Positions 1-7,066 of a stretch of DNA of 22,194 nt are shown in pieces. The DNA comes from CAG-217 sp963642245. Lineage in GTDB: Bacteria; Bacillota; Clostridia; Oscillospirales; Acutalibacteraceae. Position 1 is the stretch's first letter. Every line of letters begins with the position of its first letter. Under the pieces are notes generated by a model. The model had not been told where the DNA came from. It worked only from the letters and a program-made list of their open reading frames with translations, and did no database searches. The position numbers were made by a program, and so were the translations under genes. The stretch lies in NCBI GenBank assembly GCA_963642245.1, contig CAVIFY010000032.1:1-22194 (forward strand). Reading direction: 5' to 3'.

Positions 1-26
1 AGGCAACCGCCTGTGGTCTTGCAATC

Positions 27-53
27 AAAGATTCGGAGGATTGGAGTCTTTTT
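27..53 (+). terminator. Possible rho-independent terminator of a gene left of the window
   Basis: An 8-bp stem (AAAGATTC at 27-34 with GAGTCTTT at 44-51, one G-U pair) with a 9-base loop runs into a T tract ending at 53. It would end a plus-strand transcript entering from the left. The stem is AU-rich, so this is a moderate call. Nothing in bases 1-26 lets me identify the upstream gene. Confidence 0.45.
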
Positions 54-577
54 AAAAACGGCCTAAGTAAGTGAAAAATCAAAGAAAAAATTAAAAAGAA
101 ATGAAAAAAGAAAGAGAAGAGTACCTAGCCTCCGGGTACACCGTTTTCCGCCGAATACTCGGATCGCTCCGAGCAAGTATAGAATAACATTATACTATCG
201 AAAAGAAAATACTTTTTCGCATTTGTTTACAGTTTGTTTACATTTTCTGGGACAAAAGCCGCAGGATCCGCCGTGTAACCAACAAAAGGTGCGGATTTAC
301 CGGACATTTTCACCCTTTCGACCGGGTTTGACAATTTCTTGCAAAAGAAACAAAATGGTCATATTTTATCCGAAAAGTGTTAACCGAATTCGCAATTTCT
401 TCATTTTATTTCTATATTCCGCTCACTTTTAGCCGTTATACTAATACTCGAAAGGCGGGAAACGCCCCTTCTTTTCTTTTCATTTTTCTTTTCCCACCAA
501 ACCCTTAACAATATCTCATTGTTTTCTGTTTTCCGCCTTCCACTTTGCATTCATTCTCCCCTTTCTCATATACCTCC
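54..577. other. AT-rich non-coding stretch with no convincing gene
   Basis: About 520 bases that are much more AT-rich than the rest of the window, with long purine runs near 70-120 and pyrimidine runs near 465-500. Open frames here are short, lack a ribosome binding site and resemble no family I know. Visible structure: a hairpin at 158-173 (CTCGGA, loop TCGC, TCCGAG), a short stem GGCG/CGCC near 454-466 followed by a T-rich run, and a TTGACA at 328-333 with only a poor -10 (CAAAAT, 17-bp spacing). This could be the regulatory or recombination-prone end of a region lying left of the window, or host a small RNA, but nothing here proves it. Confidence 0.5.
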
Positions 578-630
578 GTGCCATAGGGCACAGCGAAAGC
601 GCACACCCACCGGTGTGCGCTTTTGTTTTG
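578..630 (+). terminator. Tandem hairpins ending in a T-rich tract
   Basis: Two adjacent perfect stem-loops: GTGCC / loop ATAG / GGCAC at 578-591, then GCGCACACC / loop CACC / GGTGTGCGC at 599-620, followed by TTTTGTTTTG. The T-rich run is on the plus side, so the better terminator reading is plus-strand, yet no plus-strand gene lies upstream. It also sits 6 bases past the stop of the minus-strand XRE gene (636), where it could end that transcript with only a short T run (TTT). Both uses are possible. Confidence 0.6.
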
Positions 631-635
631 CCGAT

Positions 636-884
636 TTATCCTTGGCGGCGGGCCATCTCTGCCTCCATATCCAGCACCAGCGCGCTCATGGGCACATCCA
701 GCGCACAGGCAATGCGGTAGAGGGTCTCCAAGGTGGGCTTGCGCTCGCCCCGCTCAATGGCAGACAGGTGGGTGCGCCCAATATCCGCCAGGCCGCTGAG
801 CACCTCCTGGGACACGCCTTTCTCCTTGCGCCGGGCGGCGATCACCTCGCCCACCAGCTGCGGGTCCAATGTGGGATTAAACAT
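636..884 (-). CDS. Small XRE-family transcription regulator
   Basis: 82 residues. The protein is one helix-turn-helix of the Cro/C1 (XRE) type, roughly residues 12-66: the helices around EVIAARRKEKGVSQEVLS and the segment GRTHLSAIERGERKPTLETL match the classic pattern, including the R-x-HLSxIERGxRxP recognition-helix signature. A short C-terminal tail (DMEAEMARRQG) follows. I chose the ATG at 884 rather than an upstream in-frame start at 938 because AAAGGAG lies just before it; the longer version would start inside the promoter region. It is divergent from the membrane protein gene at 1006 and probably regulates it and itself: the space between them holds repeated palindromic elements. The DNA-binding call is firm; the ligand or signal, if any, is unknown. 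Confidence 0.9.
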   Translation of the reverse strand: MFNPTLDPQLVGEVIAARRKEKGVSQEVLSGLADIGRTHLSAIERGERKPTLETLYRIACALDVPMSALVLDMEAEMARRQG

Positions 885-885
885 A

Positions 886-914
886 GCATACACTCCTTTA
901 TCAGTAGTGTATGC
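886..914 (-). promoter_or_regulatory. Perfect inverted repeat over the XRE gene ribosome binding site
   Basis: A 9-bp perfect inverted repeat, GCATACACT (886-894) and AGTGTATGC (906-914), with an 11-base spacer. On the minus-strand mRNA the 3' arm ends one base before the start codon, and the AAAGGAG ribosome binding site lies partly in the loop and partly in the arm. It can act as an RNA hairpin limiting translation or as a DNA operator for autoregulation. The sequence shows the repeat; its role is inference. Confidence 0.6.
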
Positions 915-933
915 GAAATTTTTTCCGACTTTG

Positions 934-966
934 AACACTTATGTTGACATTTTGCGCACTTATGTG
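934..966 (+). promoter_or_regulatory. Direct repeats over the -35 of the membrane protein promoter (candidate XRE operator)
   Basis: CACTTATGT occurs at 936-944 and again at 957-965, exactly 21 bp apart, two turns of the helix. Each copy sits in a partial palindrome (AACA-CTTA-TGTT at 934-945; CGCA-CTTA-TGTG at 955-966). The two copies flank and overlap the TTGACA -35 box and the spacer of the promoter for the gene at 1006, the usual place for a repressor. Two same-face half sites suit a small dimeric XRE repressor such as the neighbour at 636-884. Confidence 0.55.
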
Positions 967-973
967 TTACTAT
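944..973 (+). promoter_or_regulatory. Sigma-A type promoter for the gene at 1006
   Basis: A perfect TTGACA at 944-949 is followed, after 18 bp, by TACTAT at 968-973 (or TTACTA after 17 bp). The start codon at 1006 lies about 25 bases past the predicted start of transcription, with GAAGGAGGG between. Confidence 0.7.
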
Positions 974-1005
974 GAAGATACTAAGTGAAAGAAGGAGGGC
1001 TCACA

Positions 1006-1671
1006 ATGGAGCAATACAACCCAAATCAACCCCAAAATCAACCCCCGCAACCCCAATACACCAACCCCACCGGGCAGAACAACTACCAGCCCTATCCCCC
1101 GCAGCAGCCGTATCCGCCGCAGCAAGGCAAGCCGAAAAAGCCGGTGTACAAAAAATGGTGGTTCTGGGTGCTGATCGTGCTGGCTGTTTTTATTTTCTTC
1201 AGCGCACTAGGCAGCAGTGGCGACAGCAGCGATACCGATACCGGCAAGGATACCACCAGCGTATCGGACACCACCAAGGGCAAAACCACCACAAAAGCGG
1301 AACCCACCACCAGTAAAAAGCAGTTTAAGGACAGCTGCAAAACCTATACCTATAAAGATGTGGCCCGGGACCCGGATAAATATAAAAGCAAGAATATGAA
1401 GTACACCGGCGAGGTTTTGCAAGTGATCGAGCCTACCTGGGGTGACACGGTAGAATATCGTATTGCTGTGACCAAAGACGACTACGGCTACGATTATGAC
1501 AGTGTGATCTATGTGACCTATGAGCGCGCCGAGGGTGAATCCCGCATACTGGAAAATGATATTGTTACCTTTTACGGCACCTGCGACGGCATATACTCCT
1601 ACACCTCTGCCTTGGGCGGAAAGGTCACCATTCCGAAAGTTGAAGCCAAGTACTTGGAACTGAAAAAATAA
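1006..1671 (+). CDS. Single-pass membrane protein with Pro/Gln-rich tail and OB-fold-like outer domain
   Basis: 221 residues. Residues 1-48 are a low-complexity Pro/Gln/Asn/Tyr-rich segment with the tandem unit PYPPQQ, ending in basic residues; 51-69 is one hydrophobic membrane helix (begins WWFWVLIVLAVF); 70-105 is a Ser/Thr/Asp-rich linker; 106-221 is a folded domain (KTYTYKDVARDPDKYKSKN, then alternating strands up to LELKK). The positive charges before the helix put the N-terminus in the cytoplasm and the C-terminal domain outside. That domain resembles OB-fold-like modules (tRNA_anti-like type) common in Clostridia membrane proteins; its function is not known to me. The ATG at 1006 was chosen because GAAGGAGGG precedes it; the GTG at 985 is too near the -10 box. 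It is divergent from an XRE regulator that likely controls it. Confidence 0.88.
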   Translation: MEQYNPNQPQNQPPQPQYTNPTGQNNYQPYPPQQPYPPQQGKPKKPVYKKWWFWVLIVLAVFIFFSALGSSGDSSDTDTGKDTTSVSDTTKGKTTTKAEPTTSKKQFKDSCKTYTYKDVARDPDKYKSKNMKYTGEVLQVIEPTWGDTVEYRIAVTKDDYGYDYDSVIYVTYERAEGESRILENDIVTFYGTCDGIYSYTSALGGKVTIPKVEAKYLELKK

Positions 1672-1679
1672 AAGACACC

Positions 1680-1711
1680 AAAAAAGGACACCCGCCTGGG
1701 TGTCCTTTTTT
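1680..1711 (+). terminator. Bidirectional rho-independent terminator
   Basis: Perfect 8-bp stem GGACACCC / loop GCCT / GGGTGTCC (1686-1705), flanked by A's on the left and T's on the right, so it works in both directions. It separates the converging genes ending at 1671 (+) and 1724 (-). Confidence 0.92.
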
Positions 1712-1723
1712 ATTTATTCTGTT

Positions 1724-3400
1724 CTATTTCAGCACTTTGAAGTCTACCTTGCCGATCTTGGTACGGGGCAGGGCGTCAATGTACTCGATCTCCCGGGGCA
1801 CGGACCACTTGGACAGGTTCTGCATACCGAACTCGTGGATCTTCTCCGTCAGGGCGGCCTCGTCGTCGTGGGCATAATTCTTGTTGCGCACCACAAACAT
1901 CTTCAGCTGGGTCTTGCCCTCCTCGCCGGTGCCGATCACGCAGCAGTCATAGATCTCAGCCATGGCCCGGTAGCTCTCCTCAATAAAGGAGGGATACACC
2001 AGGTAGCCGCTGATCTTGTACACCCGCTTCAGCCGCTGGCGATAGTAAATATCGCCCTTTTCGTCAATGAAGCACATATCTCCGGTGTGCAGCCACACCT
2101 TGCCGTCCGGGTGCTCCACCAGCACTTTGGCAGTCTCCGCCGGGTCGTGGTAATAGCCCTGCATTAAGGTGGGGCCGTAGACGCACAGTTCGCCGTCCTC
2201 GCCCTTTACCTCCTCGGTGGTGCCGGGCTTTACGGTCATCACTTCAATATTATAGGTAGGCACGCCGATACAGCCCTGGGGCGCCTCTCGGCGGGGGTCC
2301 GTAAAGCTGCACACGGTCACGCACTCGGTCAGGCCGTAGCCGGACACAAAGTGGAACTTGGAGCCGTTCTCATGGAGCAGGCGGTCCATCTTCTCCGTTA
2401 AGGAATAGGGCACCACATCGCCGCCGGAGCCAATGAGCTTCATGGTGCTCATGTCCACGCCCTTCAGGTAGCCGGCCTTGTACACCTTCTCAAAGAAGTC
2501 CGGCACGCCGAAGATATAGTTGATATGGTACTTGCGAATGGCGTCAGAGCACATCTTGGCGTCAAACTGGGGCCACAGGGACTGGGGCATACCCACGCAC
2601 ATAGACACATGCATACAAAGGGCAAAGCCAAAGCCGTGGAACACCGGCAGTGCGGTAAGCATGGCGTCGTGGTCCGGATCCAGGTCGATCTTAATGGTGT
2701 CCTCCACCACATCCACCAGCTCATAAGACAGGTTGTTGATGGCCTCGCTGGAGAGCATTACGCCCTTGGGATTGCCGGTTGTGCCGCCGGTCATCATAAT
2801 GGCAGCGGTGGCCTGGGGATCGGTGGCCGGTTCCGGGTTGCCGTTCTTGGCGATATACGCCCGGCCCTGCTTTAAGAAGTCCGACCACTCATAAAAGCGG
2901 GTCACGCCCACAGCCGGGGCGGTCTTGCCCTTGATCTTCTTCTTATACATGGCGTTGGCGATCCAGCCGTAGGGGGTCTTGGGGAAGTAAGACGCGGTCT
3001 TGCACTTCACCAAAGTCAGGTCCATACCGGCAAAGGCCTTCTCCGACACATCAAAGCAAAAGGCAAACTTGGCGCCCACCAGATCCACCGCATACTTGGC
3101 CTCGCTGGCCACAGACAGCGGGTGCAGCATAGACGCCACGGCGCCGATCTTGTTCACCGCATAGATCGCGGCAATGCACTGGGGCATATTGGGGGCACAG
3201 ATGATCACCCGGTCGCCCTTGCGCACACCGTTTGCCAGCATACCGGCGGCGCAGGCGTCTACCAGATCCGCCACCTGGTTCCAGGTCAAGGTGTTGTTAT
3301 AATAGTAAAAACAGGGTTTGTCGCCGCGCTTGGCCACAGAGTCCGCGAACTTCTGATACATGGTCTTGCGCACATCGTATTTGGTGGTATATTCAATCAT
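1724..3400 (-). CDS. Acyl-CoA synthetase-like AMP-dependent ligase (class I adenylating enzyme)
   Basis: 558 residues, normal length for the ANL superfamily, which joins a carboxylic acid to AMP and then usually to CoA. All core motifs are present in order: the phosphate-binding loop TGGTTGNPKG (204-213), GYGLTE (354-359), LHTGD (437-441), the hinge region RLKRVYKISGYLVYP (456-470) and the C-terminal catalytic lysine K551 in PRTKIGKVDF. There is no signal peptide or membrane helix. The substrate cannot be read from the sequence; fatty or aromatic acids are possible. It stands alone between two terminators, so the context gives no pathway. The start is supported by AAAAGGAGCG upstream and by a promoter (TTGAGC-N17-TATAAT) at 3434-3462. 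An acyl-carrier or secondary-metabolite adenylation domain is less likely, since no carrier protein or partner gene is adjacent. Confidence 0.93.
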   Translation of the reverse strand: MIEYTTKYDVRKTMYQKFADSVAKRGDKPCFYYYNNTLTWNQVADLVDACAAGMLANGVRKGDRVIICAPNMPQCIAAIYAVNKIGAVASMLHPLSVASEAKYAVDLVGAKFAFCFDVSEKAFAGMDLTLVKCKTASYFPKTPYGWIANAMYKKKIKGKTAPAVGVTRFYEWSDFLKQGRAYIAKNGNPEPATDPQATAAIMMTGGTTGNPKGVMLSSEAINNLSYELVDVVEDTIKIDLDPDHDAMLTALPVFHGFGFALCMHVSMCVGMPQSLWPQFDAKMCSDAIRKYHINYIFGVPDFFEKVYKAGYLKGVDMSTMKLIGSGGDVVPYSLTEKMDRLLHENGSKFHFVSGYGLTECVTVCSFTDPRREAPQGCIGVPTYNIEVMTVKPGTTEEVKGEDGELCVYGPTLMQGYYHDPAETAKVLVEHPDGKVWLHTGDMCFIDEKGDIYYRQRLKRVYKISGYLVYPSFIEESYRAMAEIYDCCVIGTGEEGKTQLKMFVVRNKNYAHDDEAALTEKIHEFGMQNLSKWSVPREIEYIDALPRTKIGKVDFKVLK

Positions 3401-3433
3401 GAGAACGCTCCTTTTTCATCTTAATGTTCGTCT

Positions 3434-3462
3434 ATTATAGCAGACCCCTTTCCACGGCTCAA
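3434..3462 (-). promoter_or_regulatory. Promoter of the AMP-ligase gene
   Basis: On the minus strand, TTGAGC (3457-3462), a 17-bp spacer and TATAAT (3434-3439), preceded by TGC, which makes an extended -10. The transcript start would fall about 25-30 bases before the start codon at 3400. Confidence 0.7.
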
Positions 3463-3504
3463 CAAAAGGCAAAAAGATTTTATACTTAATTTATAAACCC
3501 GGGT

Positions 3505-3532
3505 TTGACTTTTGGCCCATCTATGGTATGAT
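3505..3532 (+). promoter_or_regulatory. Promoter of the DUF2238-like gene
   Basis: TTGACT (3505-3510), 16-bp spacer, TATGAT (3527-3532), with TGG just before the -10 giving an extended -10. It lies 32 bp before the start codon at 3565. Confidence 0.65.
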
Positions 3533-3564
3533 AAAGAGCGATATAACAGAAAAGGACGACGATT

Positions 3565-4263
3565 ATGGCCTATCAAATCAAAAAAGACCCGATCTCCAAG
3601 ATCCCCAAGGTGCAGCTTGCCTTTTGGCTGTTGGTGCGCCTGGCTATGCTCATCTGTGCCGGGTATTCCTTTATCCACGGCGATCTGGTGATGGGATTTG
3701 AGAGCGTATTTTGCTTTATCTTTACCCATTTGTGGGATCTGTTCCAAATTTTCGGCAACGGCTCGTTTATTGAAGAGGTGCCACCCCTGTCCCAAACCCT
3801 GCTGAATGTTATTATTTTTATCGGCATTGTGTTTGGCTCCTACCTGAGCCTGTTTGACAAGCTGGCGCATTTTGATGATTTTATGCACCTGCTGTCCGGC
3901 TTTGTGTGCGCCGCCTTTGGCTTTGACTTTGCCCGGATCATTCAGCGCAAAAAAGGCCCCTGCGCCGTGACCCTGGCCGCTATGTTCGGCCTGATGTTCG
4001 CCGTGACCATTGCCGCCGGGTGGGAATTTTACGAGTTCCTGATGGACACCCTCCACGGCACCAACCTGCAACTGGCCAAGCCCGGGCCGGAAACGGCCAT
4101 GTTTGACCTGGCCAAATACCACGGCGAGTACGGCTACATCGGCCTGGTGGATACCATGACGGATATGATGATGAACGCCGTAGGCGGTATTGTGGGCATG
4201 ATCTTTATGATCGTGCTGCGCACCAAAGGGGACAAAAAATCCGCCGCCAAGGCAGAAAAATAA
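3565..4263 (+). CDS. DUF2238/YjdF-like integral membrane protein
   Basis: 232 residues with about six membrane segments (around 18-36, 42-62, 78-97, 106-124, 136-152 and 201-218). The polar residues buried in these helices form the pattern known for the DUF2238 (YjdF) family: FDDFMH (103-108), WEFYE (153-157) and D196-x3-D200-x3-N204 followed by GG. Such a spread of Asp, His and Glu inside membrane helices suggests a buried metal or catalytic site, but the family has no settled function that I can name. The C-terminus is Lys/Ala-rich and cytoplasmic. AAAAGGACG precedes the ATG. It is a single-gene unit with its own promoter and terminator, converging on the HAAS protein gene. Confidence 0.88.
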   Translation: MAYQIKKDPISKIPKVQLAFWLLVRLAMLICAGYSFIHGDLVMGFESVFCFIFTHLWDLFQIFGNGSFIEEVPPLSQTLLNVIIFIGIVFGSYLSLFDKLAHFDDFMHLLSGFVCAAFGFDFARIIQRKKGPCAVTLAAMFGLMFAVTIAAGWEFYEFLMDTLHGTNLQLAKPGPETAMFDLAKYHGEYGYIGLVDTMTDMMMNAVGGIVGMIFMIVLRTKGDKKSAAKAEK

Positions 4264-4276
4264 ATCATAACGCAAG

Positions 4277-4312
4277 AGAACCGCAATGCACAGGCACTGC
4301 GGTTCTTTTTTA
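4277..4312 (+). terminator. Rho-independent terminator between converging genes
   Basis: Stem AGAACCGCA (4277-4285) with TGCGGTTCT (4298-4306), a 12-base loop that can pair further inside (TGC with GCA), then a run of T. It is strong in the plus direction; the minus-direction tail (CTCTTGCG) is weaker. Confidence 0.88.
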
Positions 4313-4326
4313 CTTTTATCTGTGTT

Positions 4327-6510
4327 TTATTCTGTATTTTGGGCGGTGTCCAGGTCCTGGAGCATTTCTTCCAGCTCCGACGGCTGATGAGCCAGGCAGG
4401 GCTTGCCCTGGGCGGTCCAGCCGGTGCGCAGATACGGATAATAGGTCTTGCCGTCGCTGCCGGTGACGCTGCCGTCCGCCTGTTTCTCTTTCACCTGCAC
4501 CCCGGTGACCAGGTAGCCATCACTATCAATATAGGCGCCGGTCGGCTCCAACCGGGCAGCCGGGTCGTCCATAGCGTACAGATACTGCACATTCTTGGTG
4601 GCGTCCCCATCCGGCGACTTCCAGTAATAATACAGATACGCCTTGCCGTCCCGGGTGTAGGCGGGCGCAAAGTGGGGCTGGGGATAGAAGTTGCCCTGCC
4701 GGTCATAATAGCCCCGGTCCAGCAGCGGTCGGCGCAAGTTGCCGTGGGTGCCGCTAAAATCGCCGCTGACCAGGAACCGACTGCTCAACAGGCAGCCGTC
4801 CTTGTCATACAGCGTCACGGTGCTGTACGGCTTACCGGCCAGGCAAAAATAGTAGTCCCCGAACTGATACTGAAAGCTCATCTCATACCGCTGGTGTGCC
4901 CAGTTTTTCAGCTGGTCAAAGCGGCTGCCCAGGCTATCGTACCGGGCTGTGTACTGGGCCTCAGACACCCGGGGCGCCTGCAATTTGGCACCGATCTTGC
5001 GGGCCAGATCGGCCCGGCGCAGCTTGGGGTTCTTCTCCACCGTAGCAGCCACCCGGTCCAGTTGGGCCATAGCTGCTGCGGTGGCTCTATCCTGCCGCTT
5101 GGCAGAGAACGCCGCCTCGCACCGGTACTTGTCGCTGCCCACCAGGTAAGTCCAGTCGTACCGGCAGTTGCCCAGCCGCTGCAAGGTGTATTCCACCTTC
5201 CATTTATACGGCACCACGCCGGACAGCTGCTCCAGCACCACCCGGTCCTCTTTGCCGGCCATCTTGCGGTCAAACAGCGCCTGCCGCCCGGCTGTATCTA
5301 CTGTTAAAAAGCGGGCGCTGCGCTTGTCCAGATCCGTGCCCACCAGATCGCTGTTCAGCCCCAGGCGCACAATGCCGCTGACCTGGGAGCGGTACGCCTG
5401 CTCCCGGGTGGATCGGGCATAGGTGCGGCTGATGTCCGCTGCCATCTCCGGGTCGCTGCCCAGCTTTTCCAGCGAGTCTTGGAACTGGGCGATCTCCTTT
5501 TGGTACGCCGCCTCCAGCTCTGCGCGACTTTGAATTTCCTGCGGCTCCACCTGGGCCAGCACATAATTGTGCTGATAGGTAGCGGACAGCAGCTCCCCGT
5601 CGTCGGCGCGCTCGATCTCAAAGGCGTAAGGGCTGTCCTCGATCTCTGCGCACAAAGCGTCCATATCCTTGGCGCCCTGGGTCACCTGGAGCAAATAGGC
5701 GTACACCGCCTTGTACTCCCCGGCAAAGGCCCGCAGGTCCGCCGGTGCCTTGATCCCAAGAGCGACTGTAGCCGCCAGGCAAAGAATGCCCAGCACCGCT
5801 CCCACCCGGCCAAAGGCCCGGGCCAAGCGATTGTCCAGCCGGGTGTTGGCCAGCGCCGCCTTTTTCACCATATAGATCACGGCCGCCAGGAGCAGCAGCA
5901 CCCCGGGCGCCAGCAGACCGGCGATCCCACCGGCCACTGCCCGATCGTTGGCATACAGACCCTGGTGCTTTAAGATCTCTTGATGGAACAAAAACGCCTG
6001 CCAGTTGGCAAAGCGGCCGCCCATGGTGGCGCTGAGCTTTTGCAGCAAAAAGTACAAATACACCCCGCTGCCGCCCAGACCGAGGGCATACAGCACTGCC
6101 GTTACCGGGTGGCTCTGGTGCAGGCACCACAGCCCATATAGGCAGGCGCAGCCGGGCACCAGGCAGGCCCCGGCGTTCAGCAGGGCCGTTAGCCCCACAT
6201 CGCCGAACACATACTGCCGCAGAGCAAAATATGCCCCGGCCAGCAGTCCGCCCCACAGCAGCAGGAACACAATATCCCACACCGGGGTATAAAACCGATT
6301 GTGCAGCGCGCCCAGCTGGTCGCAGATCTCTGCCGGGTCGCCCATGGCCTCTACGCCCTGCGCCTCTGCCCGTTCCGGGTCGTAGCCGATCTCCTCCAGC
6401 GCCTCCGTACGGTGGGCAATATGGTCCTCCAGCTCTGCGGTGACCGCCCGCTTTTGGCGGTCGTCAAAGATCCGCGCCGTGGCTTTTTTGATATAATCCT
6501 CTCTCTTCAT
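4327..6510 (-). CDS. Large HAAS-type membrane protein partnered with PadR
   Basis: 727 residues. Residues 1-70 (MKREDYIKKATARIF to the LGALHNRFY region) form a helical domain of the HAAS/DUF1700 type, which in Firmicutes is typically found in genes directly after a PadR regulator and is thought to couple the two. Five membrane helices follow (about 78-98, 106-130, 135-157, 191-215, 233-254). The remaining ~470 residues are soluble and, by the helix count, probably outside the cell; they are rich in Tyr and short beta-strand-like segments but show no motif I recognise. Such a large C-terminal part is unusual, as most HAAS proteins are short permease-like proteins. The gene starts 18 bases after the PadR stop and has no promoter of its own, so the two form one operon. 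Function beyond sensing or envelope stress is open. Confidence 0.85.
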   Translation of the reverse strand: MKREDYIKKATARIFDDRQKRAVTAELEDHIAHRTEALEEIGYDPERAEAQGVEAMGDPAEICDQLGALHNRFYTPVWDIVFLLLWGGLLAGAYFALRQYVFGDVGLTALLNAGACLVPGCACLYGLWCLHQSHPVTAVLYALGLGGSGVYLYFLLQKLSATMGGRFANWQAFLFHQEILKHQGLYANDRAVAGGIAGLLAPGVLLLLAAVIYMVKKAALANTRLDNRLARAFGRVGAVLGILCLAATVALGIKAPADLRAFAGEYKAVYAYLLQVTQGAKDMDALCAEIEDSPYAFEIERADDGELLSATYQHNYVLAQVEPQEIQSRAELEAAYQKEIAQFQDSLEKLGSDPEMAADISRTYARSTREQAYRSQVSGIVRLGLNSDLVGTDLDKRSARFLTVDTAGRQALFDRKMAGKEDRVVLEQLSGVVPYKWKVEYTLQRLGNCRYDWTYLVGSDKYRCEAAFSAKRQDRATAAAMAQLDRVAATVEKNPKLRRADLARKIGAKLQAPRVSEAQYTARYDSLGSRFDQLKNWAHQRYEMSFQYQFGDYYFCLAGKPYSTVTLYDKDGCLLSSRFLVSGDFSGTHGNLRRPLLDRGYYDRQGNFYPQPHFAPAYTRDGKAYLYYYWKSPDGDATKNVQYLYAMDDPAARLEPTGAYIDSDGYLVTGVQVKEKQADGSVTGSDGKTYYPYLRTGWTAQGKPCLAHQPSELEEMLQDLDTAQNTE

Positions 6511-6528
6511 TTTCTTTTCCGTTACCCT

Positions 6529-6855
6529 TTATGCAAATGACAATACTTTTTGTACCGTGTCGGAGAAGGCAGTAAACTCCGCCTTTTTGCTCTCCAGCAG
6601 CTTGCGCCCTTTCTTTGTAATGTGGTAGTATTTTTTCTTGCGCCCGGTGGACGCGTCCCAGTAGCTCTCCAGGCAGCCCTCCTGCTCCAGCGCGTGCAAA
6701 ATGGGGTACAAAGTGCCCTCTTTCAGTGAAAAGGCGTTGTCGCTGCGGGCCTCCAGGGTCTTGATGATCCGGTAGCCGTACAGATCCTCGCTCCCCAGCA
6801 CGGAGAGCACCAGCATAGGCAGCGTGCCGGTGGACAGTTCCTTGCTGATCTTCAT
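6529..6855 (-). CDS. PadR-family transcription regulator
   Basis: 108 residues, the short PadR form. The winged helix spans about 10-85: the segments GTLPMLVLSVLGSEDLYGY, LKEGTLYPILHALEQEG and GRKKKYYHITKKG are hallmark PadR sequences. A short C-terminal helix (KAEFTAFSDTVQKVLSFA) serves dimer formation. AAAGGAG precedes the ATG. PadR proteins usually repress their own operon by binding a palindrome near the promoter, and such a palindrome lies directly downstream of this gene's -10 box (6876-6894). The HAAS membrane protein follows in the same operon and is the likely partner and target. Confidence 0.95.
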   Translation of the reverse strand: MKISKELSTGTLPMLVLSVLGSEDLYGYRIIKTLEARSDNAFSLKEGTLYPILHALEQEGCLESYWDASTGRKKKYYHITKKGRKLLESKKAEFTAFSDTVQKVLSFA

Positions 6856-6875
6856 AACCGTCTCCTTTCTGTTGT

Positions 6876-6894
6876 TACATAGATGTTCTATGTA
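6876..6894 (-). promoter_or_regulatory. PadR operator palindrome
   Basis: A perfect 8-bp inverted repeat, TACATAGA and TCTATGTA, with a 3-base centre. It contains the ATGT/ACAT half sites typical of PadR family operators and covers the predicted transcription start of the PadR operon, where a bound repressor would block RNA polymerase. Confidence 0.75.
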
Positions 6895-6897
6895 TAG

Positions 6898-6926
6898 ATG
6901 ATAACAGTATTCCGCAGCTTTGTCAA
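6898..6926 (-). promoter_or_regulatory. Promoter of the PadR-HAAS operon
   Basis: On the minus strand: TTGACA (6921-6926), a 17-bp spacer and TATCAT (6898-6903). The perfect -35 and spacing suggest a strong promoter that needs repression, matching the adjacent operator. Confidence 0.8.
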
Positions 6927-6983
6927 GGAACTTTACCAGTTCTCAATAATTCAATATGCACAAAAACTTTGGCAAAATATTGG

Positions 6984-7012
6984 TTGCTTTGCCCAAAATA
7001 CTATGCTATAAT
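6984..7012 (+). promoter_or_regulatory. Extended -10 promoter of the GPH symporter gene
   Basis: A perfect TATAAT (7007-7012) is preceded by TGC, an extended -10; a weak -35 (TTGCTT, 6984-6989) lies 17 bp upstream. An imperfect inverted repeat, TTTGGCAAA (6968-6976) and TTTGCCCAAA (6988-6997), overlaps the -35 and may be an operator. Confidence 0.7.
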
Positions 7013-7066
7013 GTAATAAATCTGTGTAATTCGCATAAAGCATTACCGGTATTGAAGGGGGACCCT

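Noticed and set aside
223..432. Possible 69-residue gene in the left AT-rich region
   Set aside because: No ribosome binding site, no family resemblance, Phe/Lys-rich composition as expected from random AT-rich sequence.
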